This document shows positions 43,740-51,187 of a stretch of DNA of 64,000 nt, one piece after another (position 1 is the first letter of the stretch; each line of letters starts with the position of its first letter). Source of the stretch: Companilactobacillus sp. (GTDB taxonomy: Bacteria > Bacillota > Bacilli > Lactobacillales > Lactobacillaceae); assembly GCF_022484265.1 (NCBI RefSeq), contig NZ_JAKVLR010000001.1, positions 124,001 through 188,000 of the forward strand, read 5' to 3'. The position numbers and the translations under genes are program-made. Below the pieces are notes generated by a model. The model did no database searches. It worked only from the letters and a program-made list of their open reading frames with translations, and was not told the origin of the DNA.

Positions 43740-45251
43740 ATGGGACTTTTTGATAGAATTAAAAAGGCATTTAGTGGAAATAACGAAGAAGCCGACAAAG
43801 AAAAAGAAACTGAAAAGTCGACCCAAGAGACTGACCAACAAACATCAGAATCTACTGACACTGATCATGCAACAAGTACCGAGAAATCTGAAGAAAAGCC
43901 AGCAGAGAAAAATAAATCTGCTGAAACAACAACTCCAGAAGATCAACAAAGTAATGAGACAGTGGATGAAAATAATTCTGAAGAGATTGAGAATCCTGAA
44001 CAAGGTACAACTGATGTAAACGAACCACAAACTAACGACAGTGCAGTTATTTCAGATAAACATGAACCACAAGCACAGGCTGAAAATTCTAAACTTGCTG
44101 AATCTGAAGAAACTAAGTCTGAAACTGAAGAGTTCAATCCATCAGAGTCTGAAAACGATTCTGAACCTGCAGATAAAGTAGAGTCAGAACCTGAACGGCC
44201 TGTGAATGAGAAATCTGCAACAGCTGATGAAAATACGAATGGTGACGAAGAATCAACAGAAAATGTTGAAACAGATGAGTCATCTGAAGAAACTGAAGAT
44301 GAACAAGAAGTCAAAGAATATGATGAAGGTTTAAAGAAGAGTCGTAATTCATTCAGTGCCAGATTCAATCGTTTCTTGGCTAATTTCAGAAGCGTGGATG
44401 AAGACTTTTTCGATGATCTTGAAGAATTGTTGATCGAATCAGATGTTGGTTATGAAACGGCAATGCGTATTTCTGACGAGCTCCGAGAGGAAGTTAAACT
44501 CAGAAATGCCAAGAAGCGTTCCGATGTTTCTGATGTTATCGTTGAAAAATTAGTCGACATGTATGATGAAGAGGGCAAAGAAGAAGACAATGCCTTGCAT
44601 TTCAGTACCGATAAAACACCAACTGTGTTCTTGTTTGTTGGTGTTAATGGTGCAGGAAAGACTACAACTATTGGGAAACTAGCTCATCGTTTCCAATCCC
44701 AAGGTAAGAAAGTCTTGTTAGCAGCTGGCGATACTTTTAGAGCGGGAGCAATTGAGCAAATTCAACGCTGGGGCGATCGTGTCAATGTTCCTGTTGAGGC
44801 AAAACCTGCACAAACTGACCCCGCTTCAGTCGTTTATGATGCGGTCCAACGTGCAATTAACGAAGACTTTGATATACTGTTGGTTGACACTGCCGGTAGA
44901 TTGCAAAATAATCAAAACCTAATGCGTGAACTTGAAAAGATTAAACGTGTGATAACACGTGAATTACCAGAAGCACCTCAAGAAGTTTTACTGGTTCTTG
45001 ATGGATCGACTGGTCAAAATGCCTTGAGTCAAGCTAAACAATTCAACGAAACGACTAATGTTACTGGTATTGTTTTGACTAAGATCGATGGTAGTTCACA
45101 AGGTGGTATCGTTTTGGCAATCAGAAATGAATTGCATTTGCCTGTGAAACTGGTTGGGTTAGGCGAACAAATGGATGATCTACGTGACTTTGATCCAGAG
45201 AAGTTTATTTATGGATTGTTCAAAGAGCTGATTGTCGGTTCTGGAGAATAA
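43740..45251 (+). CDS. ftsY: Signal recognition particle receptor FtsY
   Basis: 503 residues. The first 195 or so form an acidic, low-complexity A domain rich in Glu, Ser, Thr and Asp after an amphipathic start (MGLFDRIKKAFSG) that can touch the membrane. The NG domain follows, with GVNGAGKTTTIGKLAH near 300, DTAGRLQNN and TKIDGSSQGG. It docks ribosome-Ffh complexes to the translocon. The A domain is much longer than that of Bacillus FtsY (about 330 residues in all). Followed by ylxM and ffh. Confidence 0.96.
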   Translation: MGLFDRIKKAFSGNNEEADKEKETEKSTQETDQQTSESTDTDHATSTEKSEEKPAEKNKSAETTTPEDQQSNETVDENNSEEIENPEQGTTDVNEPQTNDSAVISDKHEPQAQAENSKLAESEETKSETEEFNPSESENDSEPADKVESEPERPVNEKSATADENTNGDEESTENVETDESSEETEDEQEVKEYDEGLKKSRNSFSARFNRFLANFRSVDEDFFDDLEELLIESDVGYETAMRISDELREEVKLRNAKKRSDVSDVIVEKLVDMYDEEGKEEDNALHFSTDKTPTVFLFVGVNGAGKTTTIGKLAHRFQSQGKKVLLAAGDTFRAGAIEQIQRWGDRVNVPVEAKPAQTDPASVVYDAVQRAINEDFDILLVDTAGRLQNNQNLMRELEKIKRVITRELPEAPQEVLLVLDGSTGQNALSQAKQFNETTNVTGIVLTKIDGSSQGGIVLAIRNELHLPVKLVGLGEQMDDLRDFDPEKFIYGLFKELIVGSGE

Positions 45252-45252
45252 A

Positions 45253-45594
45253 ATGGATATCAAAAAAACAAATGAGATAAATTTGTTGTACAATTTTTAC
45301 CATTCACTACTAACTTCAAAGCAAGAAAAATACATGAATCTATACTATGTTGAAGATTTTTCACTAGGGGAAATTGCCGAACAACTTGGCGTTTCTCGAC
45401 AAGCGGTATTAGACAATATTCATCGTTCTGTAGGTTCGCTTGAAAAGTTTGAAAGAGAACTCAGCTTAGTAGAGAAGACTCAAGAAATTGATAACGTTGC
45501 TAGTGAATTGAGTAAAGTGGTTCGTGAAAACTATGCTGATGATAAACAATTATTGGATTTAGTCAGACGAATCTCAAAAATAAATGAGATGTAA
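45253..45594 (+). CDS. ylxM: SRP-associated DNA-binding-like protein YlxM
   Basis: 113 residues with a sigma-70 region 4-like helix-turn-helix: LTSKQEKYMNLYYVEDFSL then GEIAEQLGVSRQAVLDNI. It is encoded just before ffh in Firmicutes and modulates SRP function in streptococci. The ATG at 45253, one base after ftsY, has GGAG upstream; a longer frame into ftsY is rejected. Confidence 0.93.
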   Translation: MDIKKTNEINLLYNFYHSLLTSKQEKYMNLYYVEDFSLGEIAEQLGVSRQAVLDNIHRSVGSLEKFERELSLVEKTQEIDNVASELSKVVRENYADDKQLLDLVRRISKINEM

Positions 45595-45606
45595 TAGGAG
45601 TTAGTT

Positions 45607-47046
45607 ATGGCTTTTGAAGGTTTAAGCGAGAGACTTAACAAAGTTTTTTCTTCATTAAGAGGAAAAGGTAAGCTATCTGAAGATGACATTCGTACAGTTA
45701 CACGAGAAGTCAGAATGGCATTGTTAGAAGCCGATGTTAACTTTGATGTCGTTAAAGATTTTGTTAAACAAGTACGTGAACGTGCCTTAGGCGCTGAAGT
45801 AATGGAAAGTTTAACTCCATCTCAACAAGTCGTTAAGATCGTTGATGATGAGTTAACTAAATTGATGGGTACAGAAGCAGTACCTTTAAACAAGGCCCCA
45901 CATATTCCAACAATCATTATGATGGTTGGTCTTCAAGGTGCTGGTAAAACTACTACAGCTGGTAAGTTAGCAAAAAGATTGATGGATAATGATAAGGCTC
46001 GTCCATTATTTATCGCTGGAGACGTTTATCGTCCAGCTGCTATCGAACAGCTACAAACTATTGGTAAGCAACTGGATGTACCTGTTTATCAAGAGGGTAC
46101 TGATAAAGATCCAGTTGAGATCGTCAAGAATGGTCTTGCCCAAGCTCATGAAAATAAAAATGATTACGTGATCATTGATACTGCTGGTCGTTTGGAAATT
46201 GATGAACAATTGATGGACGAACTTAAACGTATTAAGGAATTGGCACAGCCAAACGAAATTTTATTCGTTGCTGATTCAATGACTGGTCAAGTTGCCGCTA
46301 AGGTTGCCCATGGTTTTGATGAACAATTGGATATCACTGGCGTTGTCCTCACAAAATTAGATGGTGATACTCGTGGTGGTGCTGCACTTTCAATTCGTGC
46401 AGTCACTGGTAAGCCAATCAAGTTTATCGGACAAGGTGAAAAATTAGATCAACTAGATGTCTTCCACCCAGATAGAATGGCTAACCGTATCTTAGGCATG
46501 GGTGACATGTTGACGTTGATCGAAAAAGCTCAACAAGATTATGATCAAAAACAAGCTGAAGATATGGCACAAAAGATCAAAGAGAACAGCTTTGATTTTA
46601 ATGACTTTATCGATCAAATGGATCAGATCCAAAAGATGGGTCCACTTGATGAGATCATGAAGATGATCCCTGGTATGGCCAATAATCCTGCCTTAGCAAA
46701 CATCAATGTTGATGAAAAAGATATTGCCCATCTTAAGGCAATTGTTTATTCGATGACTCCACAAGAACGCGAAGACCCTAAATTGCTCAATCCTTCAAGA
46801 AGACGAAGAATTGCTGCAGGTTCCGGTCGTTCGGTCCAAGAAGTCAATCGAATGATCAAGCAATTCAAGCAATCACAAGATATGATGAAGCAAATGAGTA
46901 AAGGAAACATGAACGGCATGGACCAGTTAATGGGTAATGGCGTTCAAGGTCGTCTTGGAAAAATGGCGATGCATTCCATGGTCCGTAAACAAAAGAAGAA
47001 CAAGAAAAAGCGTCTCAAGAAAGTTAAACGATTCAAGAGTAAATAA
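45607..47046 (+). CDS. ffh: Signal recognition particle protein Ffh
   Basis: 479 residues. N and G domains (GLQGAGKTTTAGKLAKRL near 108, DTAGRLEID, TKLDGDTRGG) are followed by the Met-rich M domain (about 300-440) that binds 4.5S/6S-type SRP RNA and signal sequences, including SGRSVQEVNRMIKQFKQ-like helix residues, and a Lys-rich tail. TAGGAG precedes the ATG. It ends in a strong terminator that also overlaps the next promoter. Confidence 0.97.
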   Translation: MAFEGLSERLNKVFSSLRGKGKLSEDDIRTVTREVRMALLEADVNFDVVKDFVKQVRERALGAEVMESLTPSQQVVKIVDDELTKLMGTEAVPLNKAPHIPTIIMMVGLQGAGKTTTAGKLAKRLMDNDKARPLFIAGDVYRPAAIEQLQTIGKQLDVPVYQEGTDKDPVEIVKNGLAQAHENKNDYVIIDTAGRLEIDEQLMDELKRIKELAQPNEILFVADSMTGQVAAKVAHGFDEQLDITGVVLTKLDGDTRGGAALSIRAVTGKPIKFIGQGEKLDQLDVFHPDRMANRILGMGDMLTLIEKAQQDYDQKQAEDMAQKIKENSFDFNDFIDQMDQIQKMGPLDEIMKMIPGMANNPALANINVDEKDIAHLKAIVYSMTPQEREDPKLLNPSRRRRIAAGSGRSVQEVNRMIKQFKQSQDMMKQMSKGNMNGMDQLMGNGVQGRLGKMAMHSMVRKQKKNKKKRLKKVKRFKSK

Positions 47047-47092
47047 AAAGGTAATGTGTAAAGTTTTTTTCTTTACACGTTACCTTTTTTTG
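47047..47092 (+). terminator. Terminator of ffh
   Basis: A 17-bp stem (47047-47063 with 47071-47087, one mismatch pair) with a T-only loop, followed by Ts. Its 3' arm contains the -35 box of rpsP. Confidence 0.9.
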
Positions 47093-47100
47093 TGTATACT
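47072..47100 (+). promoter_or_regulatory. Promoter of rpsP
   Basis: TTTACA at 47072-47077, 17-base spacer, TATACT at 47095-47100. The -35 box lies in the 3' arm of the ffh terminator. Confidence 0.75.
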
Positions 47101-47132
47101 AACAAAGTTAAGAATTTTTAGGAGGAAACACA

Positions 47133-47405
47133 ATGTCAGTTAAAATCAGAATGAAACGCATGGGTAGTAAATTAAGACCTTTCTACAGAATCGTTGTTGC
47201 AGATTCACGTTCACCACGTGATGGCCGCTTCATCGAACAAGTTGGTTACTACAACCCAATTTCACAACCTGAAGAACTTAAACTAGAAGATGACAAGATC
47301 ATGGACTGGTTACAAAAAGGTGCACAACCTTCAGATACAGTTCGTAACTTGCTTAAAAAACATGGTTTAATGCAAAAATATCATGAAAGCAAATTTTCAA
47401 AATAA
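47133..47405 (+). CDS. rpsP: 30S ribosomal protein S16
   Basis: 90 residues: SVKIRMKRMGSKLRPFYRIV, DSRSPRDGRFIEQVGYYNP and a C-terminal LLKKHGLMQKY. AGGAGG precedes the ATG. The KH-domain gene (khpA/ylqC) that usually follows is absent; instead a terminator-like hairpin lies before rimM. Confidence 0.97.
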   Translation: MSVKIRMKRMGSKLRPFYRIVVADSRSPRDGRFIEQVGYYNPISQPEELKLEDDKIMDWLQKGAQPSDTVRNLLKKHGLMQKYHESKFSK

Positions 47406-47415
47406 TTAAGATATT

Positions 47416-47460
47416 GGGATCAGATAAAACTTGCTTTTATCACGATCCCTTTTCTTTTTA
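47416..47460 (+). terminator. Terminator or attenuator between rpsP and rimM
   Basis: GGGATC and GATAAAA (47416-47429) pair with TTTTATC and GATCCC (about 47435-47449) around a small bulge, then a T-rich tail that ends 14 bases before rimM. Confidence 0.85.
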
Positions 47461-47473
47461 AATGGAGAATTAA

Positions 47474-47989
47474 ATGTCAGACAAACTTTACCGAGTTGGT
47501 AAGATAGTTAACACACATGGTATTAAAGGTGAGGTTCGCGTAGTTTCGATTACGGACTTTCCTAAAGAGAGATTCAAACCAGGTTCAAAGTTGATCATCA
47601 AGACACAATCTGGACAACAAGAATTTACAGTTGAATCTTCTCGTGCTCACAAGAATTTCATTTTGTTGAAATTCAAGGGATACGACAATATCAATGATGT
47701 TGAACAATTCAAGAATGATCAATTGTTTACAACAGACGAAATCACACCCAAATTAGCCGAGGGTGAATTTCTTTACAGCCAAATCGTTGGTTTAACAGTT
47801 ATTGACCCTAACTTGGGCGAGATTGGCAAGATCACCGAGATAATGGAATTAGGACCAAATGATGTTTGGGTAGTAAAGGGCCCCAAGTATGATGAAGTTT
47901 TAGTACCTTACATTGAGGACGTCGTTAAAAAAATAGATTTGGAAAATAAACAGGTTACTGTCGATATTCCGGATGGGTTGATCGACTAA
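47474..47989 (+). CDS. rimM: Ribosome maturation factor RimM
   Basis: 171 residues with an N-terminal beta barrel (YRVGKIVNTHGIKGEVRV) and a C-terminal PRC barrel (LGEIGKITEIMELGPNDVWVV, partly; VPYIEDVVKKIDL). It binds S19 and helps mature the 30S head. Its last base is the first base of trmD, so both are translated together. Confidence 0.96.
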   Translation: MSDKLYRVGKIVNTHGIKGEVRVVSITDFPKERFKPGSKLIIKTQSGQQEFTVESSRAHKNFILLKFKGYDNINDVEQFKNDQLFTTDEITPKLAEGEFLYSQIVGLTVIDPNLGEIGKITEIMELGPNDVWVVKGPKYDEVLVPYIEDVVKKIDLENKQVTVDIPDGLID

Positions 47990-48717
47990 TGGATATATCA
48001 GTCTTAAGTATTTTTCCAAAAATGTTTGATGCCCTTAACGAATCTGTAATTGGCAAAGCTCAAGAAAAGGGGCTACTCAATTTACAGGTGGTCGATTTTC
48101 GCGACTTTACCACTGATAAACAAAATCACGTTGATGATGCTCCTTATGGCGGTGGAGCAGGGATGCTGCTTCAAGCTCAACCAATCTATGATGCAATGAG
48201 CTATCTAGACAATGAGAACCCCGGCAAGAAAAGAGTCATTTTATTAGATCCAGCAGGGAAAACATTTGACGCCAAAATGGCTCAGTCCTTTGCAAAAGAA
48301 GACCACTTAGTGTTCATCTGTGGGCACTATGAAGGTTTTGATGAACGAATCAAAGATTTAGTAACTGATGAAGTTTCAATTGGAGACTACGTTCTGACAG
48401 GTGGAGAACTCCCAACAATGAGTATGATCGATGCAACGATGCGATTTGTTCCCGGAGTTTTAGGAAATAATGTGTCAGCAGATGAGGATTCGTTTTCACA
48501 TGGATTGTTAGAATATCCGCAATACACGCGTCCAGCTGATTTCCGCGGTAAAAAGGTACCTGAAGTATTAACTAGTGGCAATCACGAAAAAATTCGAGTT
48601 TGGCGTTTAAAACAAGCTCTGAAAAAGACGCTTGAACGTCGACCAGACTTACTAAAAACAATTGAATTAAATGACGAAGAGAAAAAGCTTCTTCGTGAAA
48701 TTCGTTCAGAAATGTAG
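47989..48717 (+). CDS. trmD: tRNA (guanine-37-N1)-methyltransferase
   Basis: 242 residues, SPOUT family with a deep knot. Motifs: DISVLSIFPKMFDAL, DDAPYGGGAGMLL, LVFICGHYEGFDERI and EVSIGDYVLTGGELP. It makes m1G37, which prevents frameshifting. It overlaps the rimM stop (TAATG). The L19 promoter and leader follow. Confidence 0.97.
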   Translation: MDISVLSIFPKMFDALNESVIGKAQEKGLLNLQVVDFRDFTTDKQNHVDDAPYGGGAGMLLQAQPIYDAMSYLDNENPGKKRVILLDPAGKTFDAKMAQSFAKEDHLVFICGHYEGFDERIKDLVTDEVSIGDYVLTGGELPTMSMIDATMRFVPGVLGNNVSADEDSFSHGLLEYPQYTRPADFRGKKVPEVLTSGNHEKIRVWRLKQALKKTLERRPDLLKTIELNDEEKKLLREIRSEM

Positions 48718-48751
48718 TTTACATTACAATGTAAATAATGTAATATATTAT
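48718..48751 (+). promoter_or_regulatory. Candidate rplS promoter with an overlapping palindrome
   Basis: TTTACATT-AC-AATGTAAA (48718-48735) is a perfect 8-bp inverted repeat right after the trmD stop. TTTACA in its left arm is 17 bases from TAATAT (48741-48746); TATTAT at 48746-48751 is another possible -10. Confidence 0.5.
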
Positions 48752-48771
48752 AAGTGTTTAAACACAATCAA

Positions 48772-48816
48772 CGATGTTCCGCTGTGTATTATCAAGATAT
48801 GCATGAGTGTCGGATA
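48772..48816 (+). ncRNA. L19 leader RNA
   Basis: Just before rplS. TGTGTAT (about 48784-48790) pairs with ATATGCA (about 48798-48804) with G-U pairs around loop TATCAAG, and TCCG/CGGA closes it outside. Position and size fit the Firmicutes L19 leader family; the alignment itself was not run. Confidence 0.6.
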
Positions 48817-48829
48817 GGGAGACAGATTA

Positions 48830-49183
48830 ATGAAACCATTAATTCAAGAAATTACTAAGGAACAACTTCGTTCAGATATTCCAGACTTCCGCCCTGGTGA
48901 CACAGTACGTGTTCATGCTAAGGTTGTTGAAGGTTCTCGTGAACGTATTCAGTTGTTTGAAGGCGTTGTAATCAAGAAACATGGTACAGGTATCCAAGCT
49001 ACATATACTGTACGTAAGATGTCAAGTGGTGTTGGTGTTGAAAGAACATTCCCACTTAACACACCTCGTGTTGAAAAGATCGACGTTGTTAGATATGGTA
49101 GTGTACGTCGTGCTAAACTTTACTATCTACGTGATCGTACTGGTAAAGCAGCTCGTATTAAAGAACGTCGTCGTGATATCTAA
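48830..49183 (+). CDS. rplS: 50S ribosomal protein L19
   Basis: 117 residues: FRPGDTVRVHAKVVEGSRERIQ-type core (shown shortened), FEGVVIKKHGTGI, TYTVRKMSSGVGVERTFP and the basic end KAARIKERRRDI. It sits at the 30S-50S interface. AGGGAGAC precedes the ATG. It has its own leader and terminator. Confidence 0.97.
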   Translation: MKPLIQEITKEQLRSDIPDFRPGDTVRVHAKVVEGSRERIQLFEGVVIKKHGTGIQATYTVRKMSSGVGVERTFPLNTPRVEKIDVVRYGSVRRAKLYYLRDRTGKAARIKERRRDI

Positions 49184-49195
49184 TCAGGACATAAT

Positions 49196-49231
49196 AAAAA
49201 GAAGACTTGCATTTGCAAGTCTTCTTTTTTT
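49196..49231. terminator. Bidirectional terminator between rplS and lexA
   Basis: A perfect 16-bp stem (49196-49211 with 49214-49229) flanked by A and T runs. It serves both the forward rplS and the convergent lexA, which stops at 49241. Confidence 0.92.
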
Positions 49232-49240
49232 GTTCAAATG

Positions 49241-49864
49241 TTAAAAAATTTGTGGACGATAGAGACCAACGACTTTACCAACGACTTCAACGTTTTCCAA
49301 GATAATTGGATCCATAGTATCGTTTTCTGGTTGAAGACGGAAATGTCCGCTTTCGGCGAAGAAACGCTTGCACGTTGCCTCAATATCTTCCGTCATTGCA
49401 ATGACGATCTCACCATTATTTGCAGTATTTTGTTCGTGGACAATTACTTGATCTCCATCCAAAATACCGACATTTATCATACTATCACCATGGATCTTCA
49501 ACATGAATAATTCACCAGAATCTCTTGTTAAATCAGGTGGTAGTGGGAAAGTACCTTCAAAGTCATGTTCAGCTGAGATTGGTTGACCAGCAGCAACAGT
49601 ACCAATAATAGGTATCTCCTTTGATTTAATTCCAATCAAATTCAAACCAGCAATGGTTAATTCGAGTGCACGTGGCTTAGTAGGGTCACGTTGGATGTAT
49701 CCTTTTTTCTCTAAACGAGATAAGTGGCCATGAACAGTAGAAGTTGATGAAAGATCAACTGCTTCACAGATTTCTCGAACTGTTGGTGGATATCCATGTT
49801 CATCCAAATAGTCATGAATGCACTCTAGAATCTGAGTTTGTTTTGATCCTTCGTTTTTTGACAT
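49241..49864 (-). CDS. lexA: SOS repressor LexA
   Basis: 207 residues. An N-terminal winged helix (about 1-65, PPTVREICEAVDLSS) is followed by the self-cleaving domain: cleavage site Ala92-Gly93 (TVAAGQPI), catalytic Ser128 (GDSMIN) and Lys166 (ATCKRFF), each one residue from the Bacillus numbering. It represses DNA-damage genes until RecA filament triggers autocleavage. GAGGTG precedes the ATG on the minus strand. A LexA box overlaps its own promoter, so it is autoregulated. The boxes at 22.6 kb are likely targets. Confidence 0.97.
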   Translation of the reverse strand: MSKNEGSKQTQILECIHDYLDEHGYPPTVREICEAVDLSSTSTVHGHLSRLEKKGYIQRDPTKPRALELTIAGLNLIGIKSKEIPIIGTVAAGQPISAEHDFEGTFPLPPDLTRDSGELFMLKIHGDSMINVGILDGDQVIVHEQNTANNGEIVIAMTEDIEATCKRFFAESGHFRLQPENDTMDPIILENVEVVGKVVGLYRPQIF

Positions 49865-49895
49865 TAGAACACCTCATTGTTAATATCTTATTTAG

Positions 49896-49935
49896 ATTGT
49901 ATCAAACCGCATGATATAATTCAAACAAGTGTTCG
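49896..49935. promoter_or_regulatory. Divergent lexA / ynzC promoters sharing one LexA box
   Basis: The LexA box (49922-49935; CGAACACTTGTTTG on the minus strand) is one base from a perfect CGAAC-N4-GTTCG. Minus strand: TTGAAT (49924-49919), 17-base spacer, TACAAT (49901-49896) drives lexA. Plus strand: TATAAT (49915-49920) just ahead of the box drives ynzC. Confidence 0.8.
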
Positions 49936-49953
49936 GTTATTGGAGTGAATAAT

Positions 49954-50196
49954 ATGACAAAACAAGAAACACTGATTGCGAAACTAAATGACTTGGCCCA
50001 CAAGGCTAAAGCTGGAACAATCACAAAAGAAGAAGAAGAGGAGCAACGTGCTCTTCGTAAAGAATACCTGGAGAATTTCAGGGCTGAATTTAAGACTCAA
50101 ATTGAGAATATGAGAGTCTTCGATAAAAAGGGTGAAGAAGTGACTCCTGAAAAGGTTCGCCGTATTCAAAGAGAAAAGGGTCTCAGAGACGATTAG
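49954..50196 (+). CDS. ynzC: DUF896 family protein YnzC
   Basis: 80 residues, mostly helical: ETLIAKLNDLAHKAKAGTI, EEEQRALRKEYLENFRA and the end EKVRRIQREKGLRDD, typical for DUF896. In Bacillus ynzC belongs to the SOS operon yneA-yneB-ynzC beside lexA; here only ynzC remains. GGAG at 49942-49945 supports the ATG at 49954; a GTG nine bases upstream overlaps that site. Function unknown. Confidence 0.87.
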   Translation: MTKQETLIAKLNDLAHKAKAGTITKEEEEEQRALRKEYLENFRAEFKTQIENMRVFDKKGEEVTPEKVRRIQREKGLRDD

Positions 50197-50255
50197 ACTT
50201 TTATTTATATATAAATTAATGTAATATTAACTGGTATGGAAAGGGTGAATAGCAT

Positions 50256-50477
50256 ATGTGGCCTATAATAATCGCTGCCGTTATTGGTATTTTGGTTGGT
50301 GTAGTTATTGGATTCTTCGTTGCAAGATGGTATATGAAGAAATATTTCCAAGACAATCCACCTATCAGTGCTGATATGATCAAACAAATGATGTCTCAAA
50401 TGGGACAAAAGCCATCACAAAAGAAACTTAATCAAGTTATGGCTTCTATGAAAGCACAACAAAAGAAAAATAATTAA
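50256..50477 (+). CDS. yneF: UPF0154 family membrane protein YneF
   Basis: 73 residues: one N-terminal transmembrane helix (about 2-24) rich in Gly/Val/Ile, then ARWYMKKYFQDNPPIS and MIKQMMSQMGQKPSQKK, the YneF hallmarks. Function unknown. It lies near lexA as in Bacillus, without tkt between ynzC and yneF. It ends in a strong terminator. Confidence 0.88.
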   Translation: MWPIIIAAVIGILVGVVIGFFVARWYMKKYFQDNPPISADMIKQMMSQMGQKPSQKKLNQVMASMKAQQKKNN

Positions 50478-50486
50478 TCATTTTAT

Positions 50487-50521
50487 ATCCCGATACGAAA
50501 ATTTCGTATCGGGATTTTTTT
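50487..50521 (+). terminator. Terminator after yneF
   Basis: A perfect 14-bp stem (50487-50500 with 50502-50515) followed by seven Ts. It insulates the purine operon from the lexA side. Confidence 0.93.
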
Positions 50522-50548
50522 GTACCCTTTGAAATATACCATTAAAAT

Positions 50549-50671
50549 ACGAACTATATATATATAATATATTTCATATTAAATTATAAGCAGTAATTAA
50601 CGAACTATATTCATAAAATAACGAATATCATACGTTAATTTGTTGAAAATCCAAATTAAACTTGGTAGACT
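50549..50671 (+). promoter_or_regulatory. Purine operon control region with PurBox-like repeats
   Basis: Three direct copies of an ACGAAYTAT-like word: ACGAACTAT at 50549 and 50600 and ACGAATATC at 50621. They resemble the PurBox bound by PurR of Gram-positive bacteria. A promoter TTGAAA (50643-50648), 17-base spacer, TAGACT (50666-50671) follows. The box at 50600 is about 76 bases before the expected start site, where I recall Lactococcus PurR boxes lie. No purine riboswitch (xpt-type) is recognisable. Confidence 0.6.
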
Positions 50672-50701
50672 TTAAATATGCTTAAAGGAAGAAGATGACT
50701 T

Positions 50702-51187
50702 ATGAAAGATGTAGCGATTATTATGGGTTCAATTTCTGACCTATCAACTATGCAATTTACGATCGATACTTTGAAGGAATTAGGGGTTTCTTATTCGGTC
50801 AAGGTTATCTCGGCTCATCGTATGCCTCAAGAAATGATCGACTTTGGTACAAATGCTTGCGATGAAGGCTTTAATGTGATCATTGCTGGTGCTGGAGGTG
50901 CAGCTCATTTACCAGGAATGGTAGCAGCAACAACTAATTTGCCAGTAATTGGCGTACCCGTTCAGTCCAAGGCACTTAGCGGAATGGATTCTCTTTTATC
51001 TATTGTGCAAATGCCTGGTGGAGTTCCAGTCGCAACAATGGCAATCGGGAAAGCCGGTGCAACTAACGCTGCCTTAATGGCTACAAAAATTTGTGCACTA
51101 ACTAATGATGATTATGCACAAGCACTAACAAAATATCGCGAAGATATGCATCAAAAATCAATCGAAAGTGGGCAACAGTTTGAATAA
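50702..51187 (+). CDS. purE: 5-(carboxyamino)imidazole ribonucleotide mutase PurE
   Basis: 161 residues, class I PurE: MGSISDLSTMQ with the conserved Ser, ISAHRMPQEM, AGAGGAAHLPGM and the final MPGGVPVATMAIGKAGATNAA region (partly quoted). It converts N5-CAIR, the product of PurK, to CAIR. First gene of the de novo purine operon; the stop lies inside the first codons of purK. Confidence 0.96.
   Translation: MKDVAIIMGSISDLSTMQFTIDTLKELGVSYSVKVISAHRMPQEMIDFGTNACDEGFNVIIAGAGGAAHLPGMVAATTNLPVIGVPVQSKALSGMDSLLSIVQMPGGVPVATMAIGKAGATNAALMATKICALTNDDYAQALTKYREDMHQKSIESGQQFE

Noticed and set aside
43943..44368. 141-codon open frame on the minus strand
   Set aside because: It is the antisense image of the acidic GAA/TCT-rich FtsY domain; the product is Ser-rich low complexity and has no ribosome site.
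49238..49510. Forward open frame opposite lexA
   Set aside because: Antisense to the catalytic domain of LexA and starts within the terminator region.
50525..50700. Purine riboswitch ahead of purE
   Set aside because: No paired three-way junction with the conserved loop bases could be found; the region is simple AT-rich DNA with repeats.
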